Positions 41,718 to 50,496 of a stretch of DNA of 64,000 nucleotides are shown piece by piece. Position numbers and translations under genes: made by a program. Origin of the DNA: Paenibacillus solani. Lineage in GTDB: Bacteria; Bacillota; Bacilli; Paenibacillales; Paenibacillaceae. The DNA lies in contig NZ_LIUT01000001.1 of assembly GCF_001277345.1 (NCBI RefSeq), positions 2,615,542-2,679,541 of the forward strand, given 5' to 3'. Numbering within the stretch: the first letter of the stretch is position 1; each line of letters begins with the position of its first letter. The notes under the pieces were generated by a model. It did not search any database, was not told the DNA's origin, and saw only the letters and a list, made by a program, of their open reading frames with translations.

Positions 41718-42755
41718 TTATCTTGAAACTCGGGGAAATCCGGTCTGATATTGCGTTGGGATCGCGGTCTCTTGTTGGAGTACCGTCGCCGCCTCCAATG
41801 CCCAATAAGGATTACGGAGCATCCCTCTTCCCACAGCGACGAGATCCGCATCCTCGTTCCCAACCACGGCATTCGCTAGTGCAGGTTCATCCAAGCGTCC
41901 AACGGCAATAACCGGGACTTGCAGTGCTTCTTTCATCTGTCTTGCAAGTGGAACTTGATAGGCCGCATGCGTGCCCGGGCTTCCTGCCGCAGCAAAAGGA
42001 CCTTCACCACCTGAGCTGACATGGAACATATCCACACCTGCAGCCTGGTATTCCTTGGAGAACGCGATGCTCTCCTTGATACCATAGCCTCCGGCTACAT
42101 ATTCTTGAGCAGAAATCCGCATGATCAACGGCATATCGGCAGGCATTTCACGTTTAGCGGCTTGAATGACTTCTTTACCGAACTTGGTTAAATCCTGTCC
42201 ATATTCATCCGTTCTTTGATTGGTCAATGGAGAATGGAATTGATGGATCAGGTAACCGTGAGCCCCATGCAGTTCAATCGCATCAAATCCAGCCTTGATC
42301 GCGCGGCGCACTGCCATTTGAAATTTCTCCACCATCTGCTTAACTTCATCTGTTGTAAGTGCTCTTGGTGTTTTGGAATTCTCATCAAAGGGAATCGCGG
42401 ATGGAGCCACAGGTGTTTCAGCATCCTCCGCTTTGCGTCCGGCATGCCCAATCTGGATCGCTGCCTTCGAGCCATGCTGGTGAATCGCATCCACAATGCG
42501 TGACAAAGCCGGGATATGATCATCTGACCATAAACCGAGATCATAATCGGAGATACGGCCATCCGGCTCAACGTCCGTCATTTCTACAATAATGAGACCC
42601 GTTCCGCCGATTGCCCGGCTTGTATAGTGCAGATAATGCCAATCTGTTGCTATACCGTCTTTGTTCGTTACGGAATACTGACACATAGGTGGCATAACGA
42701 TCCGATTCTTCAGTTCCAGAGCTTTCAAGCGGTATGGGGTAAATAAATGTTCCAT
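41718..42755 (-). CDS. namA: NADPH dehydrogenase, old yellow enzyme family (YqjM/NamA)
   Basis: 345 residues from the ATG at 42755 (GAGGGAG upstream). Cys25 in MPPMCQYSV, His163 and His166 in ELHGAHGYLIHQF and the Tyr168 position agree with the YqjM subclass of old yellow enzymes; N-terminus LFTPYRLKALELKNRIVM is typical. FMN enzyme reducing activated C=C bonds and electrophilic xenobiotics with NADPH. A perfect-arm palindrome precedes it and a MarR gene lies upstream on the same strand, suggesting MarR-controlled electrophile response. Confidence 0.95.
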   Translation of the reverse strand: MEHLFTPYRLKALELKNRIVMPPMCQYSVTNKDGIATDWHYLHYTSRAIGGTGLIIVEMTDVEPDGRISDYDLGLWSDDHIPALSRIVDAIHQHGSKAAIQIGHAGRKAEDAETPVAPSAIPFDENSKTPRALTTDEVKQMVEKFQMAVRRAIKAGFDAIELHGAHGYLIHQFHSPLTNQRTDEYGQDLTKFGKEVIQAAKREMPADMPLIMRISAQEYVAGGYGIKESIAFSKEYQAAGVDMFHVSSGGEGPFAAAGSPGTHAAYQVPLARQMKEALQVPVIAVGRLDEPALANAVVGNEDADLVAVGRGMLRNPYWALEAATVLQQETAIPTQYQTGFPRVSR

Positions 42756-42804
42756 CGTAACACGCTCCCTCAAGTAAACTATATAAACTCATTCTCAAAT
42801 AAAT

Positions 42805-42824
42805 AAATGCATGCACATGCATTT
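42805..42824. promoter_or_regulatory. Candidate MarR operator upstream of namA
   Basis: AAATGCATG-CA-CATGCATTT, a 20-bp inverted repeat with 9-bp perfect arms, 50 bp before the namA start and 50 bp after marR. Size and symmetry fit MarR/OhrR-type operators. Confidence 0.6.
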
Positions 42825-42873
42825 AAAATAACAAAATGATAACCATTCGTCAAGAATGGTTATCGAAATCCAG

Positions 42874-43308
42874 CTAATTCTGGATATGCTTCAAAACATT
42901 TTCTAACCCATGTTTCATTTTTGGCGATGCGAATTGCTGCTCCAATACTTCCTGGAATGTGCTCTTGGCTCGTTGCAGCTTCTCCTCGCCAATGGAAGTC
43001 AGCGACGTGTAAATGCCTCTTCTGTCATTCTCGCAGATGGCTCTTTGCATTGCGCCGCAGCCTTTGGCTTCAAAGCGGCTGACCAGCCTCGACATCGCGC
43101 TTTGGCTCAGCCCCACCATCGTTTGGAGCTGCTGAAGCCGCAGCTGTTGACCGGGAGCCTCGGACAGAAATAATAGAACATAAAACTCATTTAACGATAG
43201 GTCGTGTTTCTGCTGGAGCGCTTGTTCCAACTCGTTTGTAATCATCGCCTGAATCTGCGTCAAAGATAACCAGTTCGTTATCAAATTATGCGTGTGATCG
43301 GGTGACAT
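42874..43308 (-). CDS. MarR family transcriptional regulator
   Basis: 144 residues from the ATG at 43308 (GGTGG AG upstream; an ATG at 43311 is equally possible; an extension to 43371 is unlikely). Winged helix with LNEFYVLLFLSEAPGQQLRLQQLQTMVGLSQSAMSRLVSRFEAKG (in part) and DRRGIYTSLT wing. Cys residue in GCGAMQRAICENDRRG may be redox-relevant. Followed by namA on the same strand, with a palindrome between them. Confidence 0.9.
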   Translation of the reverse strand: MSPDHTHNLITNWLSLTQIQAMITNELEQALQQKHDLSLNEFYVLLFLSEAPGQQLRLQQLQTMVGLSQSAMSRLVSRFEAKGCGAMQRAICENDRRGIYTSLTSIGEEKLQRAKSTFQEVLEQQFASPKMKHGLENVLKHIQN

Positions 43309-43547
43309 CATGTCTCCACCTGTTCCGGTAAATTCCCGCACGATGAAACATTTCGCCATCTGACGGGTCACTATTAGTTATTAATAATAACAAGCCCCTG
43401 TTTCCGCCGTCAAACCTCACTCTGTCAAAACACCAGAAAAACTGCCAATCCAATTACTTCCTATATACCCGAAAACTCGCCAGCCTTATTACTTCATATA
43501 TTATCCATGTTCCGGCAGGCTTTAAGGTGTCCTACTGGGCAGAAGAC

Positions 43548-44345
43548 TCATGCGTTCTTATTCAATTCCTTGTTCAACAGGCCCAGCATGCGGAGGCCGT
43601 GCCGTATTCCATCTTGATCGACATCCCGTGTGACGTGCCTGGCCGCCTGCTTCACGATTTCAGGTGCATTACCCATAGCTACTCCATGACCCACGTAAGC
43701 GAGCATTTCCAGGTCATTGAGATAATCACCAAAGGCGATCGTATCCTCCAGATCGAATTCGAGCAACTGTACCAGTTGTTTGATGCCTCCAGCTTTGGAG
43801 CCGCCGGCAGGCAGCACATCAATTCCATAAGGTCCCCAACGTACGAAATCGCACTGTCCTGCGAATCGATTGACGTAGACCGCCTCTTCTTCCTCCGTAC
43901 AGAATATAATAGCCTGGTAAATATCTCTACCCACATAATATTCAGGATCATACTCCGGGATCGTTAGCTTTAATTCTCCCCAGCTGGAATCAATATGAAC
44001 ATGCTCGGTTACATTCATCTTCATCGCTTCGCTGCCTGCATATATGATGGGATGGTCAAGCTGTACGGCTTGCTCCGTCAGCTGCTGCAAAGCCTCCTGC
44101 GCTATCGGATTCCCGTAGACCGGTTGTCCTTGATAAACAACATATTGACCGTTTAAGCACACATATGAATCGATGTCAAGCTCCTCGCGCAGCTCTTCAA
44201 AATGATAAGGAGCACGCCCAGTCGCGATCGCAACGATATGGCCGGCTTCTTGCAATTCGCGAATGGACTCCTTCGTCGTTGCCTTTACTTTTTTGTCATG
44301 ATCCAATAATGTCCCGTCTATATCAAAAAATATCAATTTCTTCAT
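43548..44345 (-). CDS. Cof-type HAD-superfamily phosphatase
   Basis: 265 residues. Motif I FFDIDGTLLD (Asp8, Asp10), motif II ATGRAP, the C2B cap domain, and motif IV AFGDYLNDLEMLAYVG are complete. Cytoplasmic phosphatase probably acting on sugar phosphates, flavin mononucleotide or related metabolites. Monocistronic. Confidence 0.93.
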   Translation of the reverse strand: MKKLIFFDIDGTLLDHDKKVKATTKESIRELQEAGHIVAIATGRAPYHFEELREELDIDSYVCLNGQYVVYQGQPVYGNPIAQEALQQLTEQAVQLDHPIIYAGSEAMKMNVTEHVHIDSSWGELKLTIPEYDPEYYVGRDIYQAIIFCTEEEEAVYVNRFAGQCDFVRWGPYGIDVLPAGGSKAGGIKQLVQLLEFDLEDTIAFGDYLNDLEMLAYVGHGVAMGNAPEIVKQAARHVTRDVDQDGIRHGLRMLGLLNKELNKNA

Positions 44346-44515
44346 CCAGGAAATCTCCTCACTTCTATATAGTTATGCCTGCACAGGCATTATACGGGAT
44401 GAAAAGCATTTCAGAGCAAGGCTTTTTCCAATCAGCAGCTAGAATAAGGCGCTAATCTCATTCACCAGAATAGCTCATTAACCATGTGTGAACATTGATT
44501 CTCTTGTACAATAAA

Positions 44516-44545
44516 TACAAAAAAGCCCGCCCTACAGGCGGACTT
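44516..44545 (-). terminator. Intrinsic terminator of the sucrose operon
   Basis: AAGCCCGCC (44523-44531) pairs with GGCGGACTT (44537-44545, one mismatch); on the minus strand a run of T follows. Confidence 0.85.
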
Positions 44546-44554
44546 CTTCAAGTC

Positions 44555-45976
44555 TTATTTTGCTTCCGAACGAACCTCATCCAGCATTTTATCATTAAAT
44601 CCGAACATCCAGGTCAACACAAAGGTGATGGCCATCGCTGTAACGTTGCACAGAATGTAAAGCGGGAGCTGACTATTCAAGTATAAGAGCGTTCCCGGAA
44701 TAACGGTGATTGCCATACCCGTGGCCTTAAGCTGGAAGATGGAAGCCATGAAACCGCCGATGCCACCGCCGATCAAGGCAATAACAAAAGGTCGTACATA
44801 ACGAAGGTTAACCCCGAAGATTGCCGGTTCCGAGATTCCGAGCATAGCCGAGAATGCGGATGGCAGAGATAATGCCTTAAGTTTCTTGTTTCTCGTCTTG
44901 AGTCCGACAGCCAGACAAGCAGCACCTTGAGCTGCCATGGCACTTGTCACAATCGCATTAAACGGATTGCTGCCTGTCTGTTCAAGCAGTTGAATTTCCA
45001 GGAAGTTGAAAATATGATGCACTCCAGTGACAACAATAATCTGGTTAAAGAAGCCGATCACGAGACCCGCGATGCCGAATGGCAGCGCCAGCAGGTACGT
45101 TGTTACGTTCATCACGACCTCTTCCAAAGAGTGGAAGACAGGCCCAATCGCAAACAGACCGAGAAGAATCATGACTAGCAAGGTTAAGAATGGCGTAACA
45201 ATCAAATCAATGGCTTCAGGTATCCGTTTTCTTAAGAATCTTTCAAATTTAGCGCCGAGCAGCCCGATGAAAAAGGCTGGAAGTACTGATCCCTGATAGC
45301 CGACAACAGGAATAAAGTCGAAAATCATGAGTGGCTCGGCCGAACCGTTCGCAACGGCATACGCGTTAGGCAGGGCCGGGTTAACCAGCATCAGACCCAG
45401 CACGATACCGAGCACGGGACTGCCCCCGAATACCCTGAACGCGGACCATGCCACCAAAGCAGGCAGGAAGGCAAAAGCAGTATCCGTCAGAATTTGAGTA
45501 AAGAGCAGGAAATTGGCCGATATATCATCCGGGACCAAGCCGAACCATGCGAGGACGGTTTCTTGTGTCAGCAATCCCCTTAATCCCATGAACAAGCCCG
45601 TGGCGACCAGCACCGGAATAATTGGGACAAATACGTCACCAAACGTACGAATCGCGCGTTGGAACGGATTACCCGCTTTTTTCGCCTCGGATTTCAGTTC
45701 TTCCTTGCTTGTGCTCTCCAGTCCGAGTGATTCGACCGCTTCAAAAATCTGATTAACAGTTCCTGTTCCGAATATGATCTGGTATTGACCGGAGTTGAAG
45801 AAGGCACCTTTGACCTTATCGATATTCTCAACCTTCTTCTGGTCGATCTTCTTCTGATCGTTAACCATAATTCTGAGTCTTGTGGCACAGTGGGCAAACG
45901 AAGCGATGTTCTCCCTACCACCAATGGCATCCACTACCTGCTTTGCGATTTCCCGATTATCCGCTGCCATCTTCAT
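44555..45976 (-). CDS. scrA: PTS sucrose transporter subunit IIBC
   Basis: 473 residues. EIIB domain at the N-terminus with phosphorylated Cys30 in SFAHCATRLR; EIIC membrane domain from about 100 with GxxEPAIFGVNLRY (GISEPAIFG) motif. No EIIA domain, so it depends on a shared glucose-type EIIA encoded elsewhere. Takes up sucrose as sucrose-6-phosphate. Overlaps scrB by 4 nt, downstream of it. Confidence 0.94.
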   Translation of the reverse strand: MKMAADNREIAKQVVDAIGGRENIASFAHCATRLRIMVNDQKKIDQKKVENIDKVKGAFFNSGQYQIIFGTGTVNQIFEAVESLGLESTSKEELKSEAKKAGNPFQRAIRTFGDVFVPIIPVLVATGLFMGLRGLLTQETVLAWFGLVPDDISANFLLFTQILTDTAFAFLPALVAWSAFRVFGGSPVLGIVLGLMLVNPALPNAYAVANGSAEPLMIFDFIPVVGYQGSVLPAFFIGLLGAKFERFLRKRIPEAIDLIVTPFLTLLVMILLGLFAIGPVFHSLEEVVMNVTTYLLALPFGIAGLVIGFFNQIIVVTGVHHIFNFLEIQLLEQTGSNPFNAIVTSAMAAQGAACLAVGLKTRNKKLKALSLPSAFSAMLGISEPAIFGVNLRYVRPFVIALIGGGIGGFMASIFQLKATGMAITVIPGTLLYLNSQLPLYILCNVTAMAITFVLTWMFGFNDKMLDEVRSEAK

Positions 45977-47475
45977 TCAATCCCTTCTTTATCATATACG
46001 GCTTGGCAAAGATCCCATTTCGCGACTTTCAAGCCGGTACTGCCGTTCTTTGCAAAAAAACGAATATTGCGGCTGTCCTTTTTAGGGAAGATACGGCTTG
46101 TGAATACCTCTTCGCCATCATTGATAAACAGCTCTGCTGATGATACATCTACAAAGAGATGGATTTTGATCGAATCTCCCTTTGCTTCCAGCACGCAGGA
46201 TCGTGTTGATCCATGATTACTGACAATTGTTTCACCTGACGAAGTGCGATCCAGCGTAATCTTCTGCGTCAGAGTGTCATACCAGATGACGGTGCGCTCC
46301 GATTCGCCAGCCCGAAATTCAATACCAACGACGTCTGCCTCGATATCATGAAATTCGCATATCATCTCGAAGACTTCCCCATGAATCCCAGCGTAACTTT
46401 TCGCTTCACTGTGAAGCGTATCCGCTGCCTCCACTGCATTTTCACGCAGCACTTCCAGCTCAGGAACCGGCTGCTGTATCAGCTTACCCTCCCGGAAAGT
46501 AAGGACACGCGGGAGAGTCAAACAATGAGCCCAGCCATGGGAATCTGTTGGATACTCGATCTCCGGCAATCCCATCCACGCTACCATGATGCGCCTGTCT
46601 TTCTCATCCAGCGTGGTTTGCGGTGCATAGAAATCAAAGCCTCTATCCAGCTCGTGAAATGCTCCGTGCTCAAACTTCAGCGACTCTCTATCAAGCGGTC
46701 TGCCCAAGATGTAACCGGATTGGTATATGTTCTGAAACTGGTCATCCTGTGGACTCAATCCTTGCGGCGAGAACAACAGCACTCCCTGACCATCCAGCTC
46801 GAAATAATCGGGACATTCCCACATATAGCCAAAATGGTCGAGGCGGGTATGGATCTCCCCTCTATGCGTCCAATTCAGCAAATTCGGCGATTCATACACT
46901 ACTGCTGTTCCAGTCTGATCCACCCTTTGAGCACCGATAACGAAGCGATACTTATCCTCGTCCCTCCATACTTTCGGATCACGAAAGTGCTCGGTATATC
47001 CGTCGGGAACTTGATCAATTAATGGCTTATCGAGCTTCGTAATGGTACCTCCCCGGTCCATCACCGCCATGCATTGATATGAATGCCGATTCCACTCTTC
47101 ATCCCGGCTATTTCCGGTATACATTAGATGCAGCTTGTCGTCTTTCACAATTCCACTTCCCGAATAGGCGCCATACGCATCATGTGGGTGTCCTGGCTCA
47201 ATAGCAATACCGTTGTTTTGCCAGTGTACGAGGTCCTTCGAAGAAGTATGGTACCAATATTTCAAGCCGTGAAACGTACCAAGAGGAAACCATTGATAGA
47301 ACAAGTGATATTCCCCGTTATAATAAGAAAATCCGTTAGGATCATTCAGCAGCCCCATAATAGGCTGTATATGATACCTCTGCCTCCATTCACTTTGGCT
47401 CACTTGGGCCTTCAAGGAAGCGATCTCTTCGGGAGAAGCCTGATCCAGGCGTCGGTATTTCCATTCTCTGTCCAT
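45973..47475 (-). CDS. scrB: Sucrose-6-phosphate hydrolase (GH32)
   Basis: 500 residues from the ATG at 47475, chosen because AAGGAG lies about 8 nt upstream; a 33-codon extension crosses the operator region. GH32 signatures: GLLNDPNGF (nucleophile Asp), FRDPKVW, and WECPDYF (acid/base Glu); beta-sandwich C-terminal domain. Cleaves sucrose-6-phosphate from ScrA to glucose-6-phosphate and fructose. First gene of scrBA, under the LacI regulator encoded just upstream. Confidence 0.95.
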   Translation of the reverse strand: MDREWKYRRLDQASPEEIASLKAQVSQSEWRQRYHIQPIMGLLNDPNGFSYYNGEYHLFYQWFPLGTFHGLKYWYHTSSKDLVHWQNNGIAIEPGHPHDAYGAYSGSGIVKDDKLHLMYTGNSRDEEWNRHSYQCMAVMDRGGTITKLDKPLIDQVPDGYTEHFRDPKVWRDEDKYRFVIGAQRVDQTGTAVVYESPNLLNWTHRGEIHTRLDHFGYMWECPDYFELDGQGVLLFSPQGLSPQDDQFQNIYQSGYILGRPLDRESLKFEHGAFHELDRGFDFYAPQTTLDEKDRRIMVAWMGLPEIEYPTDSHGWAHCLTLPRVLTFREGKLIQQPVPELEVLRENAVEAADTLHSEAKSYAGIHGEVFEMICEFHDIEADVVGIEFRAGESERTVIWYDTLTQKITLDRTSSGETIVSNHGSTRSCVLEAKGDSIKIHLFVDVSSAELFINDGEEVFTSRIFPKKDSRNIRFFAKNGSTGLKVAKWDLCQAVYDKEGIE

Positions 47476-47554
47476 ATCTCTTCTCCTTATAAATGAGCTT
47501 CTCAAACATCCAACATTTCTTGAAAAACAATGATGAGAACAGCAGTATTCAAGC

Positions 47555-47578
47555 TTGGTTGGAACCGGTTCCAACCAA
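47555..47578. promoter_or_regulatory. ScrR operator 1
   Basis: Perfect 24-bp palindrome: TTGGTTGGAACC and its complement GGTTCCAACCAA, with the CG centre typical for LacI-family operators. About 80 bp before scrB. Confidence 0.8.
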
Positions 47579-47633
47579 TGTTAAAAATAATGAACTCAGT
47601 TCCAACGCTAAGAAAATCAATCATTGGAACCGG

Positions 47634-47648
47634 TTCCTCTTTTTTTAG
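47634..47648. promoter_or_regulatory. ScrR operator 2
   Basis: TTGGAACCGGTTCCT, same core GGAACCGGTTCC as operator 1, 74 bp away centre to centre (about seven helical turns) and just downstream of scrR's stop. Spacing suits looping by a tetrameric or paired LacI-type repressor. Confidence 0.75.
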
Positions 47649-47658
47649 TATAAAATAG

Positions 47659-48651
47659 CTACTTTAGATTGTCAACGCTTTCGCGCTGAATAATTTCGCA
47701 GTTCATCACTGTCAGCAAATCCACTGGCTCATCGTTAACCAGCTTTATAATATGCTGTGCAGCAAGGTGGCCTGCTTGCGAATATCCATATTTAACCGTT
47801 GTCAGCCCCGGATGAATCACCTCGGTTACATCGTATCCGCCAAATCCTGTAACAGAGAGGGTGCCGGGGATTTGAATGCCTTTCATATGTGCCGCTTTCA
47901 TCACACCTAGTGCAATGTTGTCAGTGGCACAGACGACAGTAGTCGGCAAAGTATGATTAAACTCAAAAATGGTCAAAGCTGTCTGAACGCCATCTGACAT
48001 CTTAAACCCGCTCTCATAGAAATGCGCATTAGCGTCTTCATACTCGCTTAACGCCTTTAAGAACCCTTCCTTCCGCTGCACTCCGACAGCGACATCTTTT
48101 TCCGTCACGCCGATATAGGCGATATGGCGGTGACCTTTGGACATGACATATCGGCCCATGTCATAACCTGAGGCAAAATCGTTATAAATCATGCTGTGGA
48201 CATCCTTGTGCTCTTGTCCGAGCAGGATGACGGGAATGTTAATCTCTTCTATTGCGGTAAGATGTGCTTCCGTTACTTGTGTGGCGAACAGGATAATGCC
48301 GGATATTTTTTGTCTGGCGAGATCATACAGTGCCTCAATCTCCCTGGATAAATCCTGGCTTGCGTTGATGATCAGAAGCTGATACCCTTGCTTCCTTAAT
48401 TCCTCATCCATACCGGCCACGGTCTGGGATGCCGAGAAAGAATCCAGACGCGGCACAATGGTACCAATCATGCTGTTTTTCTTCGCCTTCAAGCTCTGTG
48501 CAAAAGAATTAGGAATATACCCAGTTTCTTGAATGACCAACTCAATCTTCTGGCGTGTTGCACGACTGACCGATCCTCCGTTTAGGAAGCGGGAAACCGT
48601 GCTTTTGGCAACCCCGGCTTTGTGAGCAATATCAGTAATCGTAATATTCAT
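47659..48651 (-). CDS. scrR: LacI family transcriptional regulator (sucrose operon repressor)
   Basis: 330 residues. N-terminal HTH with hinge (ITDIAHKAGVAKSTVSRFLNGG), then a periplasmic-binding-like ligand domain (about 60-325). It lies directly upstream of scrBA on the same strand, with two GGAACCGGTTCC operators in between. Ligand is probably a sucrose-derived phosphorylated sugar (fructose or sucrose-6-phosphate); inferred from context. Its ATG overlaps the stop of a 38-codon leader ORF by 4 nt. Confidence 0.92.
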   Translation of the reverse strand: MNITITDIAHKAGVAKSTVSRFLNGGSVSRATRQKIELVIQETGYIPNSFAQSLKAKKNSMIGTIVPRLDSFSASQTVAGMDEELRKQGYQLLIINASQDLSREIEALYDLARQKISGIILFATQVTEAHLTAIEEINIPVILLGQEHKDVHSMIYNDFASGYDMGRYVMSKGHRHIAYIGVTEKDVAVGVQRKEGFLKALSEYEDANAHFYESGFKMSDGVQTALTIFEFNHTLPTTVVCATDNIALGVMKAAHMKGIQIPGTLSVTGFGGYDVTEVIHPGLTTVKYGYSQAGHLAAQHIIKLVNDEPVDLLTVMNCEIIQRESVDNLK

Positions 48652-48764
48652 TCGAAGAACCTCTGCTTATTATTCGGATGAGATCCGGAATGAACGGCTC
48701 GCTGCTGCACCCATAACAGGTCTGCCATCGCCGGGTTATATTTCAAGGATATAGAACGGTGCAT
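48648..48764 (-). CDS. Short leader ORF translationally coupled to scrR
   Basis: 38 codons starting MHRSISLKYNPAMAD and ending NNKQRFFE. A strong AAGGAGAGAG precedes the ATG by 6-8 nt, and the stop overlaps the scrR start (ATGA). scrR itself has no good own site, so translation of the short ORF probably delivers ribosomes to scrR. No protein family recognised. Confidence 0.55.
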   Translation of the reverse strand: MHRSISLKYNPAMADLLWVQQRAVHSGSHPNNKQRFFE

Positions 48765-48857
48765 TAATCTCTCTCCTTCATGTTCACTTCTTTCTAAATA
48801 TACCATGACGTCCAGCTTGCGTGAAATATGGACTCCAAGCCCTGAACTTTTCATAGG

Positions 48858-48914
48858 AAAAGGCATCACCCTTGGCTTTCCTCTTAAGGGATATGCCAAA
48901 GATAATGCCTTTTT
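48858..48914. terminator. Terminator region between folD and scrR leader
   Basis: AAAAGGCAT (48858-48866) pairs with ATGCCTTTT (48905-48913); inside are CCCTT/AAGGG and GGC/GCC pairs, giving a nested hairpin. T-rich on both sides. It ends folD on the minus strand. Confidence 0.7.
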
Positions 48915-48933
48915 AGATTAACAGGAATTACGA

Positions 48934-49782
48934 TTAGACTTGCAGGGTCCGCTCTGCCGATTCAACCGTATGCTTTAGCAGCGTGGCAATCGTAACCGGA
49001 CCGACGCCAGCGGGAACCGGGGTAATGGCGGAAGCGACCTTGGCGCAGGCTTCATAATCGCAGTCTCCGATATTTCCTTTATTATAACCGGCATCCAATA
49101 CGACAGCTCCCGGCTTGATCCAATCCCCTTGAATAAAATTAGGCTTACCCACAGCTGCAACCACGATATCAGCCTGAGACACGATCTCCCCGAGGTTCTT
49201 CGTTCTCGAATGACAGATAGTCACGGTAGCGTTACGATTGAGCAGCATCATGGAGACCGGTTTGCCCAGAATCGGGCTGCGTCCGACCACCACTGCATGT
49301 TTACCCTCAATCGGCAGGCTGTAATAATCCATAATCGCGATAATAGCAGCAGGCGTGCACGATGGATAGTCGGCAAAACCAAACGCATTTTGCGAGAAAC
49401 CGAGCGTGGTTACGCCGTCTACGTCTTTCGCGATGTCGATGGAATCAAAAGCTGCTCTTTCATCGATATGATGCGGCACAGGGTGCTGAAGCAGAATACC
49501 GTGGACATTCGGATCCTCATTCAGCTCTTGAATTGCGGAAATGAGCTCCTCGGTCGTTGTTGATGTCTCCAGCGTCACTTTCCTGGATATGATACCAAGC
49601 CGCTCACAGGCATTTCCCTTCATCCGGACATAGGTTGCCGAAGCAGGGTCTTCGCCTACCAGAATCGTCGCCAGACAAGGGGTTACCCCTTGCTGCTTCA
49701 ATTCCTGCACCTTCACCGCCAGCTTTGCCTTGATATCATCGGATACTTTTTTGCCATCCAAAATTACGGGTTCCTTACTCAT
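48934..49782 (-). CDS. folD: Bifunctional methylenetetrahydrofolate dehydrogenase/cyclohydrolase
   Basis: 282 residues from the ATG at 49782 (AAGGAG 10 nt upstream; longer versions run into the riboswitch). Family motifs: YVRMKGNACERLGI, GILLQHPVPHHI, VVVGRSPILGKPVSMMLL and PVPAGVGPVTIATLL. Converts 5,10-methylene-THF to 10-formyl-THF for purine synthesis. Regulated by the ZTP riboswitch directly upstream. Confidence 0.96.
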   Translation of the reverse strand: MSKEPVILDGKKVSDDIKAKLAVKVQELKQQGVTPCLATILVGEDPASATYVRMKGNACERLGIISRKVTLETSTTTEELISAIQELNEDPNVHGILLQHPVPHHIDERAAFDSIDIAKDVDGVTTLGFSQNAFGFADYPSCTPAAIIAIMDYYSLPIEGKHAVVVGRSPILGKPVSMMLLNRNATVTICHSRTKNLGEIVSQADIVVAAVGKPNFIQGDWIKPGAVVLDAGYNKGNIGDCDYEACAKVASAITPVPAGVGPVTIATLLKHTVESAERTLQV

Positions 49783-49810
49783 GCTAATCCGCTCCTTCGC
49801 CATTGTAGTA

Positions 49811-49925
49811 TAAAAACATAAAGAGGCAAGGTGACTCGAACGTCTCCTTACCTCTTGCCCAGGCGTACGGCATATGATCCTATGTGCTCCCTCTTGGTAC
49901 CCCAAGCTACGCCAGTAACACATAG
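49811..49925 (-). promoter_or_regulatory. ZTP (pfl) riboswitch controlling folD
   Basis: Minus strand. Stem P1 CTATGTG (49925-49919) with CACATAG (49886-49880); ACTGGCG follows P1's 5' arm and GGGAG precedes its 3' arm; then the hallmark CGCCTGGGC (49865-49857) pseudoknot segment. A terminator (AGAGGTAAGGAGAC 49855-49842 with GTCACCTTGCCTCT 49835-49822, then TTATGTTTTTATA) overlaps the end of the aptamer. ZTP/AICAR-phosphate binding signals folate shortage and should allow read-through into folD, a known target of this class. Confidence 0.9.
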
Positions 49926-50012
49926 ATAACTTTTTTTAATATACCACGACTTTGGACATCACGCTACCGAATTTACTCGGCCTATATGACTGTCACTCAC
50001 CAAGCTTACCGA

Positions 50013-50264
50013 TTAATCTCTGGGGTAATTCACTTCCATGATATCCATAAAAGGAACTTTCGTTATCACACCATCCTGCTTTATGTGTACTTTCCCTGTA
50101 CGGGAATCCATCTGATCGATTTGTCCGCGGACTGTCTCTTCCCATCCCCATACCGTCAGTACAATTACGGATTCCTCCTGAAATGCCTCAGTGAGTTGAT
50201 TGCCAAGCTCCTCAAGTACAAATTCATCTCTGGTAGGTCTCTTAGGAACCTTTGCTTTTGCCAT
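50013..50264 (-). CDS. YolD-like family protein
   Basis: 83 residues from the ATG at 50264 (AGGAGGACAA 8 nt upstream). RPTRDEFVLEELGNQLTEAF and the SM-like strand pattern VIVLTVWGWEETVRGQIDQMDSRTGKVHI (in part) are the YolD signature. YolD proteins are often paired with Y-family DNA polymerases (UvrX/YqjW); none is adjacent here. Monocistronic. Confidence 0.85.
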   Translation of the reverse strand: MAKAKVPKRPTRDEFVLEELGNQLTEAFQEESVIVLTVWGWEETVRGQIDQMDSRTGKVHIKQDGVITKVPFMDIMEVNYPRD

Positions 50265-50410
50265 TACATTGTCCTCCTGATTTATGTTGTTCATGCGTCA
50301 GTTTTACATTCTCAATGAAAACTAGTTTTTCATCCATTCTATGAATTAGGAATCTACTTCCTATTATACATGAAATTCGATTCAGAATACTTAGGTGCTC
50401 CTATACAATC

Positions 50411-50456
50411 AGTATTAAGAAGCCAACCCGTTTAGACGAGTTGGCTTCTTAATACT
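50411..50456. terminator. Long hairpin after the COG0523 GTPase gene
   Basis: AGTATTAAGAAGCCAAC (50411-50427) pairs with GTTGGCTTCTTAATACT (50440-50456), 17 bp perfect. Inner GC-rich part followed by TTCTTAA serves as terminator for the minus-strand gene. Confidence 0.75.
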
Positions 50457-50496
50457 ATTACTGCATTCTATAATCGGATTGAACAGCTGAGCAGCC

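Noticed and set aside
41660..41872. 70-codon minus-strand ORF at the end of namA
   Set aside because: Shadow of the namA reading frame.
48765..48899. 5' extension of the scrR leader ORF to 83 codons
   Set aside because: The extension overlaps the folD terminator region and lacks a ribosome site; the AAGGAG start at 48764 is better.
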